Origin: Corynebacterium kalinowskii
GTDB taxonomy: Bacteria; Actinomycetota; Actinomycetes; Mycobacteriales; Mycobacteriaceae
Direction: 5' to 3'
Assembly: GCF_009734385.1 (NCBI RefSeq)
Contig: NZ_CP046452.1
Coordinates: forward strand, 806,001 to 870,000
Length of the DNA: 64,000 nucleotides
Shown: in pieces, positions 55,134-63,228 of the stretch
Layout: each line of letters starts with the position of its first letter
Position numbering within the stretch: position 1 is the stretch's first letter
Translations under genes and position numbers: made by a program
Notes under the pieces: generated by a model
The model's database searches: none
What the model was told of the DNA's origin: nothing
Seen by the model: the letters and a program-made list of their open reading frames with translations, nothing else

Positions 55134-56578
55134 TTTTTCGCTTTGGCATCGTCCGCGCGGAAGACCCAGCCGGTGAGCACCCAGGCGAAGACAAGCACGA
55201 TCGTCATCCAGCCTAAGTTGTACAACATGTGATTGCCGCTGCCGGAAAAAGACGCGGCAATCACAATAGACAGCATGGTGACCACGCGGTGCAGCTTTTC
55301 CTTGGCAGGGAAGGTGCCCACCAGATTGAGCAAACTGGTGTAGTACCACGGCAGGGTGACTGCGTTAAAAACTACTGCGACGGCGTACGCTGCGACGATT
55401 CCCATGACCGCGCGCGTCCGATCCTGCCGAAACAACCACCATGCCGCAACTAATCCGAGCAGCATCAAAACTTGGGAAAGTGGACGGGTTACCGCGAGGA
55501 TCGTGTTGTACTTCAGGTCCTCGTTAATGACTTCACCCACTGGGGTGAGCAAGCTGGCAATGAGTGATGGCAGCGCCAGCGGGTTGATCACTTTCGAATT
55601 GCCGGAAATCTGGGAAATCCAGCCCCACGACGCCCCGGAGACCCAGGTGACAGCGCCGACCACGGCTACCGTCAAGACGGTCATCCACGCACCAGAGGCA
55701 ACAAACGCCCCGAACTTCTTCGGCCAGGTCGTGGCCCCCCAACGTTCGGCTAGCGCACGCATGGCCATCCACACCACGAAGGGCAGCGCAATGACTGCGG
55801 TGGCTTTGAGGGAGACGGAGACCGCGATGCACACGACTGCGGTGATGAAGCGTCCTCGCAGCGCCGCGAGAACACCGATGCCCACCAGCCCGACCATGAG
55901 AGATTCGTTATGCATGCCACCAATCAGGTGGAATACCATCACCGGGTTCATCACACCCAGCCAATATGCCCAGCGATCACTGCCACCGAGCTCACGAGCA
56001 ATCTGTGGCACCGACCATGCGATCAATACAAAGCCACAGATGGACACCAGCTTGTAGAGCAGCACTCCTAGCGTCACATTGTCGCCGACCAGACCTGTGA
56101 TGATCTCGCCAATCCATAAGTGGAGTGGGCCGTAGGGCGTAGTTGTGTTGCGCCAGTCATGGCTGACTTCGAGCAGCATCGGGCCGGGGTTGACGGCGGC
56201 GCCTTGGGTATAGGGGTCGAAGCCGTCGCGAAGCATCGCGCCCTGCATGAGGTAGGAGTAGACGTCGCGAGACAGAATCGGGGCGGCAATCAGCAACGGC
56301 GCGAGCCACCACATCATCAGCACATGCAGCTCCCGCATCTCCAGCGGCGTGGTGCGGAGCGCGCGCCCCAACAGGGCCCAAGTGCCGATGAAGCCGAACA
56401 TACCCAGCCACAACAGGGCGTTGCAGATTCCGGCGCCATGGCCATAAGAAAAGAAGGATAAGCCCAGCTCCTCCAGAACGCCGCCGCGGTTGCGGACGGC
56501 ACCTGCGCCAAACGATGCAAGCGCGATGCACAGCGAGAAACCAACGCCCAACCAGCGGAGGCGAGAAAGGGAGGTCAC
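55130..56578 (-). CDS. mptA: Alpha-1,6-mannopyranosyltransferase MptA
   Basis: A GT-C family membrane enzyme that extends the alpha-1,6 mannan backbone of lipomannan from polyprenyl-phosphate mannose. The 482-residue protein has about thirteen hydrophobic segments and the GT-C acidic motif SRDVYSYLMQGAML in the first external loop, followed by DPYTQGA and TTPYGPLHLWIG. The start lies one base past the idsA-like stop, so they share an operon. Nearby pimB' and GT87 genes belong to the same pathway. Confidence 0.92.
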   Translation of the reverse strand: MTSLSRLRWLGVGFSLCIALASFGAGAVRNRGGVLEELGLSFFSYGHGAGICNALLWLGMFGFIGTWALLGRALRTTPLEMRELHVLMMWWLAPLLIAAPILSRDVYSYLMQGAMLRDGFDPYTQGAAVNPGPMLLEVSHDWRNTTTPYGPLHLWIGEIITGLVGDNVTLGVLLYKLVSICGFVLIAWSVPQIARELGGSDRWAYWLGVMNPVMVFHLIGGMHNESLMVGLVGIGVLAALRGRFITAVVCIAVSVSLKATAVIALPFVVWMAMRALAERWGATTWPKKFGAFVASGAWMTVLTVAVVGAVTWVSGASWGWISQISGNSKVINPLALPSLIASLLTPVGEVINEDLKYNTILAVTRPLSQVLMLLGLVAAWWLFRQDRTRAVMGIVAAYAVAVVFNAVTLPWYYTSLLNLVGTFPAKEKLHRVVTMLSIVIAASFSGSGNHMLYNLGWMTIVLVFAWVLTGWVFRADDAKAKN

Positions 56579-56579
56579 C

Positions 56580-57674
56580 TTAGACCGCGCGCTTCGTTGC
56601 CCGAATAGCTAGCTCATGGAGCGAGGTACGCAGCTTGTCCGGCATGTCGGCCGCGTCCAAGTGCGCGAGCCCGGAGGTAGTGAGCTCTGCAATGCGCTTT
56701 TCGACGACATCTTCCGCCCCCAACTCGCGAATAATGCCTGCTAGTTCCGCGAGCTCCTTCGGATCCGCGGTGGCACCGATTCCGGCGCGCAAGGCGGCAG
56801 CCTGAGCAGGGTCGGTGGCATCAGCAGCCTTGAGGGCTTCGGCGAACAAGACGGTGCGCTTGCCTTCGCGCAGGTCGTCGCCTGCTGGCTTGCCGGTGAC
56901 GGAAGGGTCTCCGAAGACACCGAGGAGGTCGTCGCGAAGTTGGAATGCGATGCCGATGTCGTGGCCGAAGGCGCGGTAGGCGTCGATAAGCGGGGCTGGG
57001 GCGTCGGCAAGCGCGGCACCGATGTGGAGCGGGCGCTCGATGGTGTACGCGGCGGTCTTGAACCGGTTGACCTTTTCCGCAATGTCAGGGTCTTCGTTGC
57101 CCGAGCTTTCGACTGAGATATCGAGGATTTGGCCAGCGATGACTTCGGTCTTCATTGCGCTCCAGGGTTCGCGCACTCGCGCCAGAGCCTCGCAGGAGAG
57201 CCCGGAAGTTTGCAGCATTTCCTCAGCCCATGACAGCGCGAGATCGCCGATGAGGATGGCGACGCCGGTGCCAAAGTCGGCAGCATCGCCCTTCCAATCG
57301 TTGGTGCCATGGAGAGCTTCCACACGGCGGTGCACCGTGGGGGAGCCACGGCGGGTGTCGGAGGCATCGATGATGTCATCATGAATCAGAGCGCACGCCT
57401 GGATGAACTCCAGCGCTGAGACTGCTCGCAACACAGCATTGGGGTTCTCGGCCTCGTGCCCCTTGGCGCCCCAGTAGCCGGTCCAGGCGAACATAGGGCG
57501 CATGCGCTTGCCTCCGCCGAGAACCATGTCCTCTAGAAGCGTAACTGCCTGAGAGACGATGGGATCGATCTCCATCACCATGTCACGCTTGGAATTAAAG
57601 AACTCCTCGAGGCAGCTGCTGACTGCAGCAGGGAATTCCGAAAGCGTCAGTTTCTCAGCATCTGAGACAGTCAC
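56580..57674 (-). CDS. idsA: Polyprenyl diphosphate synthase (geranylgeranyl type)
   Basis: A trans-prenyltransferase of 364 residues. It has both aspartate-rich motifs, DDIIDASDTRRG after the fourth helix and QLRDDLLGVFGD, plus GGGKRMRPMF at the substrate site. Product length is uncertain; C. glutamicum IdsA makes geranylgeranyl diphosphate. GTG at 57674 is chosen because GAGGA lies 7 bases before it; the frame is open to 57755. Its products may feed polyprenyl-phosphate sugar carriers, fitting its neighbour mptA. Confidence 0.9.
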   Translation of the reverse strand: MTVSDAEKLTLSEFPAAVSSCLEEFFNSKRDMVMEIDPIVSQAVTLLEDMVLGGGKRMRPMFAWTGYWGAKGHEAENPNAVLRAVSALEFIQACALIHDDIIDASDTRRGSPTVHRRVEALHGTNDWKGDAADFGTGVAILIGDLALSWAEEMLQTSGLSCEALARVREPWSAMKTEVIAGQILDISVESSGNEDPDIAEKVNRFKTAAYTIERPLHIGAALADAPAPLIDAYRAFGHDIGIAFQLRDDLLGVFGDPSVTGKPAGDDLREGKRTVLFAEALKAADATDPAQAAALRAGIGATADPKELAELAGIIRELGAEDVVEKRIAELTTSGLAHLDAADMPDKLRTSLHELAIRATKRAV

Positions 57675-57762
57675 AACACAGTCCTCAACAAATAGAAAAG
57701 AATTTGGGAAAAGTTTTCGATGGAAGCTGGGGAAACTCTCCACGCGAAACCCCATTAAACAA

Positions 57763-57768
57763 TAAGAT
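57763..57768 (+). promoter_or_regulatory. Putative -10 box of metF
   Basis: TAAGAT ends 8 bases before the ATG at 57777. No ribosome site is seen. Confidence 0.5.
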
Positions 57769-57776
57769 ACCTATCC

Positions 57777-58697
57777 ATGGCTCAAACACGACAGATACCG
57801 ATCTCATCCCTCTTGTCTAATTCCACAGACGTGATGTTTTCTGTCGAGTTCATGCCCCCGCGTGATGACGCCGCCGAACAACGCCTTTGGAATGCAGCCA
57901 CAACCTTCAAAGACTTAGGGGCTGCTTTTGGCTCAGTGACATACGGTGCAGGAGGATCTACCCGCGAGCGTACCTTTCGCATCGCCCAGCGTCTCACTGA
58001 ACTGCCACTGAACACACTCGTCCATTTGACCCTGGTCGAGCACTCCCACGCCGAGCTCGTGTCCATCCTGGAGGATTACGCGTCCGCAGGGCTGACCAAC
58101 CTGCTCGCGTTGCGTGGCGATCCGCCCGGCGATCCCCTCGGTGAGTGGATGAAGGCGCCAGACGGGTTGGAGTACACCAGCGAACTTATCGAGCTCGTTC
58201 GCGCCACCGATCACTCCAGGGACTTTGACCTTGGCATCGCGGCCTTCCCAGAAGGGCATCACCGCGCCGAATCCTTGGAATTGGACACCGCTTACACCTT
58301 GGCAAAGCTGCGCGCCGGCGCAGAGTATGCCATCACTCAGGTGTTCTTTGATGTCGAGCACTTCCTCCGGTTGCGCGATCGGCTGGCTGCCGCGGATCCG
58401 GTTGCTGGCGCGAAGCCGATCATTCCGGGCATCATGCCGATCACCTCTCTGCGCTCGGTCCAACGACAGATTGAGCTGTCTGGGGCTACGATGAACCCCG
58501 AAGTGGGGGAGCGACTCGAGCGAGCAGCACTGAGTGGTGACGCTGCTGTGCGCGAGGAAGGCATTCGCATTTCGACGGAATTGGCCGAGCGACTCATCGC
58601 CGAAGGTGCCCCTGACCTGCATTTCATGACCATGAATTTTGCTAAGGCAACCCACCAAGTGCTGCATAACCTTGGTATGGCTCCGCAGTGGTCCTAG
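57777..58697 (+). CDS. metF: 5,10-methylenetetrahydrofolate reductase
   Basis: MetF reduces methylene-tetrahydrofolate to methyl-tetrahydrofolate for methionine synthesis, using FAD. The 306-residue protein has the TIM-barrel features [10 protein letters not shown] (catalytic Glu), [25 protein letters not shown] and [11 protein letters not shown]. Its stop codon overlaps the convergent GNAT stop by 4 bases (CTAG). Confidence 0.96.
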
Positions 58698-59257
58698 CTT
58701 TGTGTCTTGAGGGGAAGGGGCGCGCTGAGAATGGCGAACGCTCTCTGATCGCCACTGAATGTGAAGTCACGTAGGACATCCTCGAAACCGTACTTTCTGT
58801 ACAGTCCGAATGCGCCGTTGGCTTCGTTGTCGACTTCCGGGGTGGACAGCAGCGCAAAAGGGTGATGTGTGCCGCTCAAGACATCTTTCAGGAGTTTGGC
58901 GCCAAGCCCGTGACCTTGGAAGCCGGGGCGAACGTGGATCTCCGATAGTTCGAAATAGCTGGCGAGTTTTCGTCGATGCACTTCATAGGTGCCGGTGTTG
59001 ATCAAACCCTTTTGGACCTGCAGGTGCCACCAATGCATGGGCGCGCCCGAGTGGCCGTGAGCGATGCCCAGGATGCCATCTTCATCGTAGGCGACCGTTG
59101 CGACGAATCCAGCGCTGGTAGCGGTGCGGCGCCAGGAACTGATCCAGGATTCTCGGAGCGTCGGCTCGTATCCCATGGCGTTCATATAGAGGTCTACCAG
59201 TGCGGGGGCATGGTAGACGAACTCTGCGCGCTGCAGTCGACGGATAGTAACGGGCAC
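58694..59257 (-). CDS. GNAT family N-acetyltransferase
   Basis: A 187-residue GNAT protein. The acetyl-CoA site is visible as [24 protein letters not shown] (motif A, Q/RxxGxG/A), followed by the motif B region [18 protein letters not shown]. The substrate is unknown. Its start is a GTG at 59257 with poor ribosome site. Confidence 0.85.
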
Positions 59258-59347
59258 ACGTCTATCGAATCATGATTGCTAGAAATATGCGCTAAAAAGG
59301 CATTGGTGAGTTGGTAGAATAGGGGTTGAGCAGTAATTATGTCAATA

Positions 59348-59369
59348 AATTAGAACGAATGTTCTAATT
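59348..59369. promoter_or_regulatory. LexA-like palindrome upstream of the HEPN gene
   Basis: AATTAGAAC-GAAT-GTTCTAATT is a perfect 22-bp palindrome with the core GAAC-N4-GTTC used by LexA in Gram-positive bacteria. It lies 73 bases before the ATG at 59443. The corynebacterial consensus has TCGAAC-N4-GTTCGA; here the flanks are TA instead of CG. Confidence 0.55.
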
Positions 59370-59442
59370 GGGAATTGAGGTGTCTGATATGCGCCTTAGG
59401 GTGTGCTTGTAGAAGAAAACGAATCGAAGCGAGGTTAGGGAA

Positions 59443-59871
59443 ATGGCAACCGTAGTATCCGCAACTACCAGGTCGATTTCTGGCGGGCAGGGCAAGCGTG
59501 CCAGCTTCATTAGTAGGGCTTCTATTCTGCTTCGAGATGCAGTCCTAAGCTACAGCCAGGGCGAGCTTGCAGACGCCCTCGAGTTCGCTTACCAAGCAGC
59601 CTTGCGGACTGCGGGTGCCTACGTCGCTGGAACTCCCGTCGCGAAGCGTCGCAGAAAGCCAACGGGTGCTTGGGGTCAGCTGGCTTTGGCGGGGCCAGAG
59701 GGGAAAGCATGGTCGGCGAGCTTCGCCCCATATTCCACCATTCGTTCTCGGCTCATTACTGGCTTGGATTCTGCTGTGGACAGCGAAACCGTCACTGAAC
59801 TTATCGAACTCGTCGAGCATTTTCTGGATGAAGTGGAAACTGGCGGACAGGATTCTCCGATGGCCGCTTAA
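59443..59871 (+). CDS. SAV_6107-type HEPN domain protein
   Basis: A 142-residue helical protein matching the HEPN-like family placed upstream of DUF3040 and mraZ in corynebacteria and relatives. The first helices read ASILLRDAVLSYSQGELADALEFAYQAALRTAGA. The classical HEPN RNase motif RxxxxH is not obvious, so nuclease activity is unproven. TTAGGGAA precedes the ATG. A LexA-like palindrome upstream suggests damage control. Confidence 0.75.
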   Translation: MATVVSATTRSISGGQGKRASFISRASILLRDAVLSYSQGELADALEFAYQAALRTAGAYVAGTPVAKRRRKPTGAWGQLALAGPEGKAWSASFAPYSTIRSRLITGLDSAVDSETVTELIELVEHFLDEVETGGQDSPMAA

Positions 59872-59986
59872 CCGCGGAAGACACTGATTTTCGACTATGG
59901 GGAACTTTCGCGATATTGTGGGCGTTAAAGACTATGAAAGGCCATCACGCCTATCTACATTGTCCAGTAGTCGATCGGAGGAAACA

Positions 59987-60379
59987 GTGTCGCTCTCTGA
60001 GCAAGAATTGCGTGCACTGCGGGAGATTGAGCAGTCGCTTTTGGCTGACGATCCAAAATTTGGTGCATCTGTGGCTAGCGCCACCAGTGAATCCCGCGTC
60101 GTTTTCTCCCTGCAAGCGATCGCTCTCTTTGTGCTGGGCCTAGTGTTGTTGATCGGTGGAATTGCGCTCAGCCAGACCTCGATGTGGTTTGTGGCTCTCA
60201 GCGTATTTGGATTCCTGGTCATGCTCGGGTCCGGCATTTGGATGTTGCGATCCGGTGATTCATCTCATGTGGCGCGTGTGGATCGAGGGCCAAAGCGAAA
60301 CAGCCTGGGAACCAATGGCGGTTTCGCAGGGCGAATGGACGAACGCTTCCGCAGTCGTTTCGAAGACGGCCAGTTCTAG
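59987..60379 (+). CDS. DUF3040 membrane protein
   Basis: A 130-residue protein. The conserved opening SLSEQELRALREIEQSLLADDPKFG is the DUF3040 signature. Two hydrophobic segments follow (about 37-80), then a basic and Gly/Arg-rich tail. The role is unknown. GTG at 59987 follows GGAGGAA at good spacing; the frame is open back to 59897. It stands between the HEPN gene and the division cluster. Confidence 0.85.
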   Translation: MSLSEQELRALREIEQSLLADDPKFGASVASATSESRVVFSLQAIALFVLGLVLLIGGIALSQTSMWFVALSVFGFLVMLGSGIWMLRSGDSSHVARVDRGPKRNSLGTNGGFAGRMDERFRSRFEDGQF

Positions 60380-60386
60380 TTTCATC

Positions 60387-60426
60387 AAAGAGGCGCCCCA
60401 TGCTTTTCAGCATGGGGCGCCTCTTT
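60387..60426 (+). terminator. Terminator of the DUF3040 gene
   Basis: A 17-bp perfect stem (60387-60403 with 60410-60426), 6-base loop, followed by TTGTTTC. Confidence 0.92.
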
Positions 60427-60533
60427 TTGTTTCTTGGCGGGCCCTGCTCCTGCCATCTCGAGGGTGCCTGAGTTGAGGACTCGTTGACTTCGGTGGAGTA
60501 GCTGGCTGGGCAAGGTCGGAAATAGGGCAAACT

Positions 60534-60557
60534 CCCCACTTTCCCCACTTTCCCCCA
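60534..60557 (-). promoter_or_regulatory. Three MraZ-like boxes on the minus strand
   Basis: CCCCA occurs at 60534-60538, 60543-60547 and 60553-60557, that is TGGGG on the minus strand at 9- and 10-base intervals. Confidence 0.4.
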
Positions 60558-60782
60558 CGTGGACGGGAGAATGCTCCACTTTTCTGTACTTGTGCAGGTC
60601 AACTAGGTGAAATGTTGAAGGGTGGCCAATTCACTTACGTTAAAATCGGTACTAATGTTGCCAGTGTGACTAATGTGAAAATGTTGCCATATAGTTACAA
60701 AATTAGTTTCTAGGGAATAAAATCGTTTCACCTGCGCGTATGGTGGGTTGTTGGAAAGTGGTGGGGTGTTGGGGGTTGTGGG

Positions 60783-60807
60783 TGGGGCAAAGTGGGGTAT
60801 TGTGGGT
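60783..60807 (+). promoter_or_regulatory. MraZ binding boxes
   Basis: TGGGG (60783), TGGGG (60793) and TGGGT (60803) repeat at exactly 10 bases, matching the TGGGN-N5 tandem that MraZ binds in E. coli. More TGGGG units lie just upstream (60762 on). They lie 120 bases before the mraZ ATG, fitting autoregulation. Confidence 0.7.
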
Positions 60808-60926
60808 GTCGGTAGTTGGGATATGTGTCGTTTGGGCTGGAAACGGTTTCAAGTGGCAGAAGATCGCAGAGACCGCAAGGAAATACGACTCCCGATCCAA
60901 GCAAGCTAAGGAAGGTAGGTCCGGGA

Positions 60927-61358
60927 ATGTTCCTAGGCACCTACACCCCGAAGCTGGACGACAAGGGGCGGCTGACGTTGCCAGCAAAGTTTCGCGAGGA
61001 ACTGGCTGGTGGGCTGATGGTAACCAAAGGGCAAGATCACAGTTTGGCGATCTACCCAAAGGCGGAGTTTGAGGCACGAGCAAGGAAAGCGGCTCAAGTG
61101 TCCCGAACCATTCCAGAAGCTCGCGCGTTTATCCGTAACTTGGCGGCGAGTGCGGACGAACAACGTCCGGATGCGCAAGGGCGCATCACCCTGTCAGGAC
61201 CTCATCGCAACTATGCAGGCCTGACTAAGGAATGCGTAGTGATCGGTTCAGTTGACTTCCTTGAGATCTGGGATTCGCAAGCATGGGCCACCTACCAGGC
61301 TGAAACCGAGGATTCTTTCTCCAGTGCAGAGGGCGAGATCCTGGGCGGACTGCTTTAG
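60927..61358 (+). CDS. mraZ: Transcriptional regulator MraZ
   Basis: A 143-residue regulator with two SpoVT/AbrB-like domains: [22 protein letters not shown] in the first and [17 protein letters not shown] in the second. It forms rings and represses or tunes the dcw cluster. ATG at 60927 follows GGAAGG about 12 bases upstream and gives the standard N-terminus. The frame is open further upstream through the leader. rsmH follows after about 150 bases. Confidence 0.95.
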   Translation: MFLGTYTPKLDDKGRLTLPAKFREELAGGLMVTKGQDHSLAIYPKAEFEARARKAAQVSRTIPEARAFIRNLAASADEQRPDAQGRITLSGPHRNYAGLTKECVVIGSVDFLEIWDSQAWATYQAETEDSFSSAEGEILGGLL

Positions 61359-61507
61359 GAAGATTTCGGCAAAACGGTACGTGTAAGGACTCTGCTCGGG
61401 GGCGTGAACGCTCTGGTGTACTTCCCCGACATCAGATCGATCCCTCCGAGTGGGGCCCTATACGTATCAGGACAACATCAGTAGAAACGAGGAGGTGAGA
61501 CGATCAC

Positions 61508-62515
61508 ATGAACGGCATGACAGAAAATCACGGGCACGTCCCAGTGATGCGCGATCGCATGGCAGAGTTGTTACGGCCCGGCGTCGAAAAGCTCGGCGAG
61601 AATGCAGTGATCGTCGATGGCACCCTCGGTGCTGGTGGGCACACTGAGTATTTCCTTCAGGTCTTCCCGCAGGTAAGCGTCATCGGAATTGATCGTGACC
61701 CTATCGCGCTGGAAAATGCGCGCGAGCGTCTGCGGCCGTTCGGGGACAGGTTTCAGCCTGTGCAAACACGATTCGACGGTCTTGCGGAAGCTGTCGATGA
61801 GGGGCAGGGCAGCGTTGTAGAGCGCGCTCGCGAGTTTGGTATCGCGGGCGCGTTGTTTGACCTCGGGGTCTCTTCTATGCAACTTGACCAGCCGGAACGC
61901 GGTTTTGCCTACAAGGTTGATGCGCCTCTGGACATGCGCATGGACCCAACCAAGGGCATCACCGCCGCAGATGTCCTCAATACTTACTCGCACGGCGAGT
62001 TGGCCCACGTCCTGAAGTTCTATGGAGACGAGCGATTCGCGGGCAAAATTGCGTCCGCAGTGCTCCGGGAGCGGGAGAAAGAGCCGTTTACGACCTCGGC
62101 GCGGCTCGTTGAGCTGCTCTACGCCACCATCCCTGCTGCTACCCGTCGTACCGGTGGACATCCCGCGAAGCGGACGTTCCAGGCGCTGCGCGTGGAAGTC
62201 AATGGGGAGTTGGACGCGCTAAAAAATGTCATCCCGATGATTTGCGATCGGCTCGCAGTAAATGGGCGAGTGGTGTTCATGAGCTACCAGTCGTTGGAGG
62301 ACAAGATCGTGAAGAAGGCGCTGGCAGACCTCACCACCTCGAAGACTCCTCCAGGCTTGCCCATGGATTTGCCGGGGACCGCACCACAATTCTCCCTCGT
62401 TACGCGAGGGGCAGAAACAGCCACCGAAGCTGAAATTGCCGAAAACCCACGATCTGCACCCGTGCGGGTGCGGGCCGCTGAACGTATCGCTCTACCTGAT
62501 GGAGGAGTTAACTAA
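61508..62515 (+). CDS. rsmH: 16S rRNA (cytosine-1402-N4)-methyltransferase
   Basis: RsmH (MraW) methylates C1402 of 16S rRNA. The 335-residue protein has [13 protein letters not shown], the SAM motif [30 protein letters not shown] and [16 protein letters not shown], all typical. AGGAGGTGA, a near-perfect ribosome site, is about 9 bases before ATG at 61508. Its stop overlaps the ftsL start (TAATG). Confidence 0.96.
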   Translation: MNGMTENHGHVPVMRDRMAELLRPGVEKLGENAVIVDGTLGAGGHTEYFLQVFPQVSVIGIDRDPIALENARERLRPFGDRFQPVQTRFDGLAEAVDEGQGSVVERAREFGIAGALFDLGVSSMQLDQPERGFAYKVDAPLDMRMDPTKGITAADVLNTYSHGELAHVLKFYGDERFAGKIASAVLREREKEPFTTSARLVELLYATIPAATRRTGGHPAKRTFQALRVEVNGELDALKNVIPMICDRLAVNGRVVFMSYQSLEDKIVKKALADLTTSKTPPGLPMDLPGTAPQFSLVTRGAETATEAEIAENPRSAPVRVRAAERIALPDGGVN

Positions 62516-63228
62516 TGAGCATCATCACCCCGCCACAGGCATCAAAGCGCACTGCAAACACCACGGCGTTGCTGGATCGTCCCGACCGGACTCAGCGTAC
62601 GCTGCGTCCGGAGCGTCGCACGGTTCCCCACGAGGTGCAACCGGACCGCACCCGTCGCTTCCAGCGCAAGCTGGGATCCCAGCAGGTGGTGTCCGTTCGC
62701 GGTCGTCGCGTTGTCACTCAAAAGCCGAACCCACACCGGGTGAACTTGGCTATTGGCGTGCTGGTTCTGCTCTTCATCACTATCGCTACCGCCATGGTCC
62801 TGTCAGGCAAGTCGACTGAGCAGGCATTTGAACTTCAAAAGCTCAATGCGCAGGAGCAGCAGCTGGATAACCAGCTGGAAACGCTCAACCGCGATGTTGA
62901 ACAGGCCAAGGCTGCGGCGGAAGTGGCCCGAGTTGCTGCTGATAAGGGAATGGTTGTGGCAGACCTGCCAGGCATCCTTGTGGTTGAAAAAGATGGTGCC
63001 ATTACGGAGCAGCGTCCCAGTGATCCCGCTGCCGTACGGCCTATTATTGATGTCAATGGGGCGCCGATTCGCCCGGAACAGGCTTCCACGAACCCCAATG
63101 AAATCAAGGACGTAACCGACAATATTCAACCTATCCCGCAGAACAACTCTTCTGTGCCAGCTGTGGCACCGTACGCGCCTCGTGCACGTGGCGCTCACGT
63201 TGAAGGGATGGAGCAAGGAGCTCAATGA
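62515..63228 (+). CDS. ftsL: Cell division protein FtsL-like
   Basis: A 237-residue bitopic membrane protein. A basic cytoplasmic stretch (1-80), one membrane helix (about 80-102, LAIGVLVLLFITIATAMVL) and a coiled coil (about 103-140, LQKLNAQEQQLDNQLETLNRDV) precede a Pro- and Asn-rich tail. Identification rests on position between rsmH and ftsI and this layout, since FtsL sequences diverge. It should bind FtsB and FtsQ outside the membrane. Confidence 0.88.
   Translation: MSIITPPQASKRTANTTALLDRPDRTQRTLRPERRTVPHEVQPDRTRRFQRKLGSQQVVSVRGRRVVTQKPNPHRVNLAIGVLVLLFITIATAMVLSGKSTEQAFELQKLNAQEQQLDNQLETLNRDVEQAKAAAEVARVAADKGMVVADLPGILVVEKDGAITEQRPSDPAAVRPIIDVNGAPIRPEQASTNPNEIKDVTDNIQPIPQNNSSVPAVAPYAPRARGAHVEGMEQGAQ

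Larger units (their letters stand above)
60427..60926. other. mraZ upstream region
   Basis: These 500 bases carry no gene I can support. They hold two G- or C-rich box clusters (60534-60557 and 60783-60807), a 10-bp direct repeat AATGTTGCCA (60654-60663 and 60680-60689), and an AT-rich stretch near 60690-60735 where the mraZ promoter may lie. The long leader suggests strong control of the division cluster. Confidence 0.55.
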
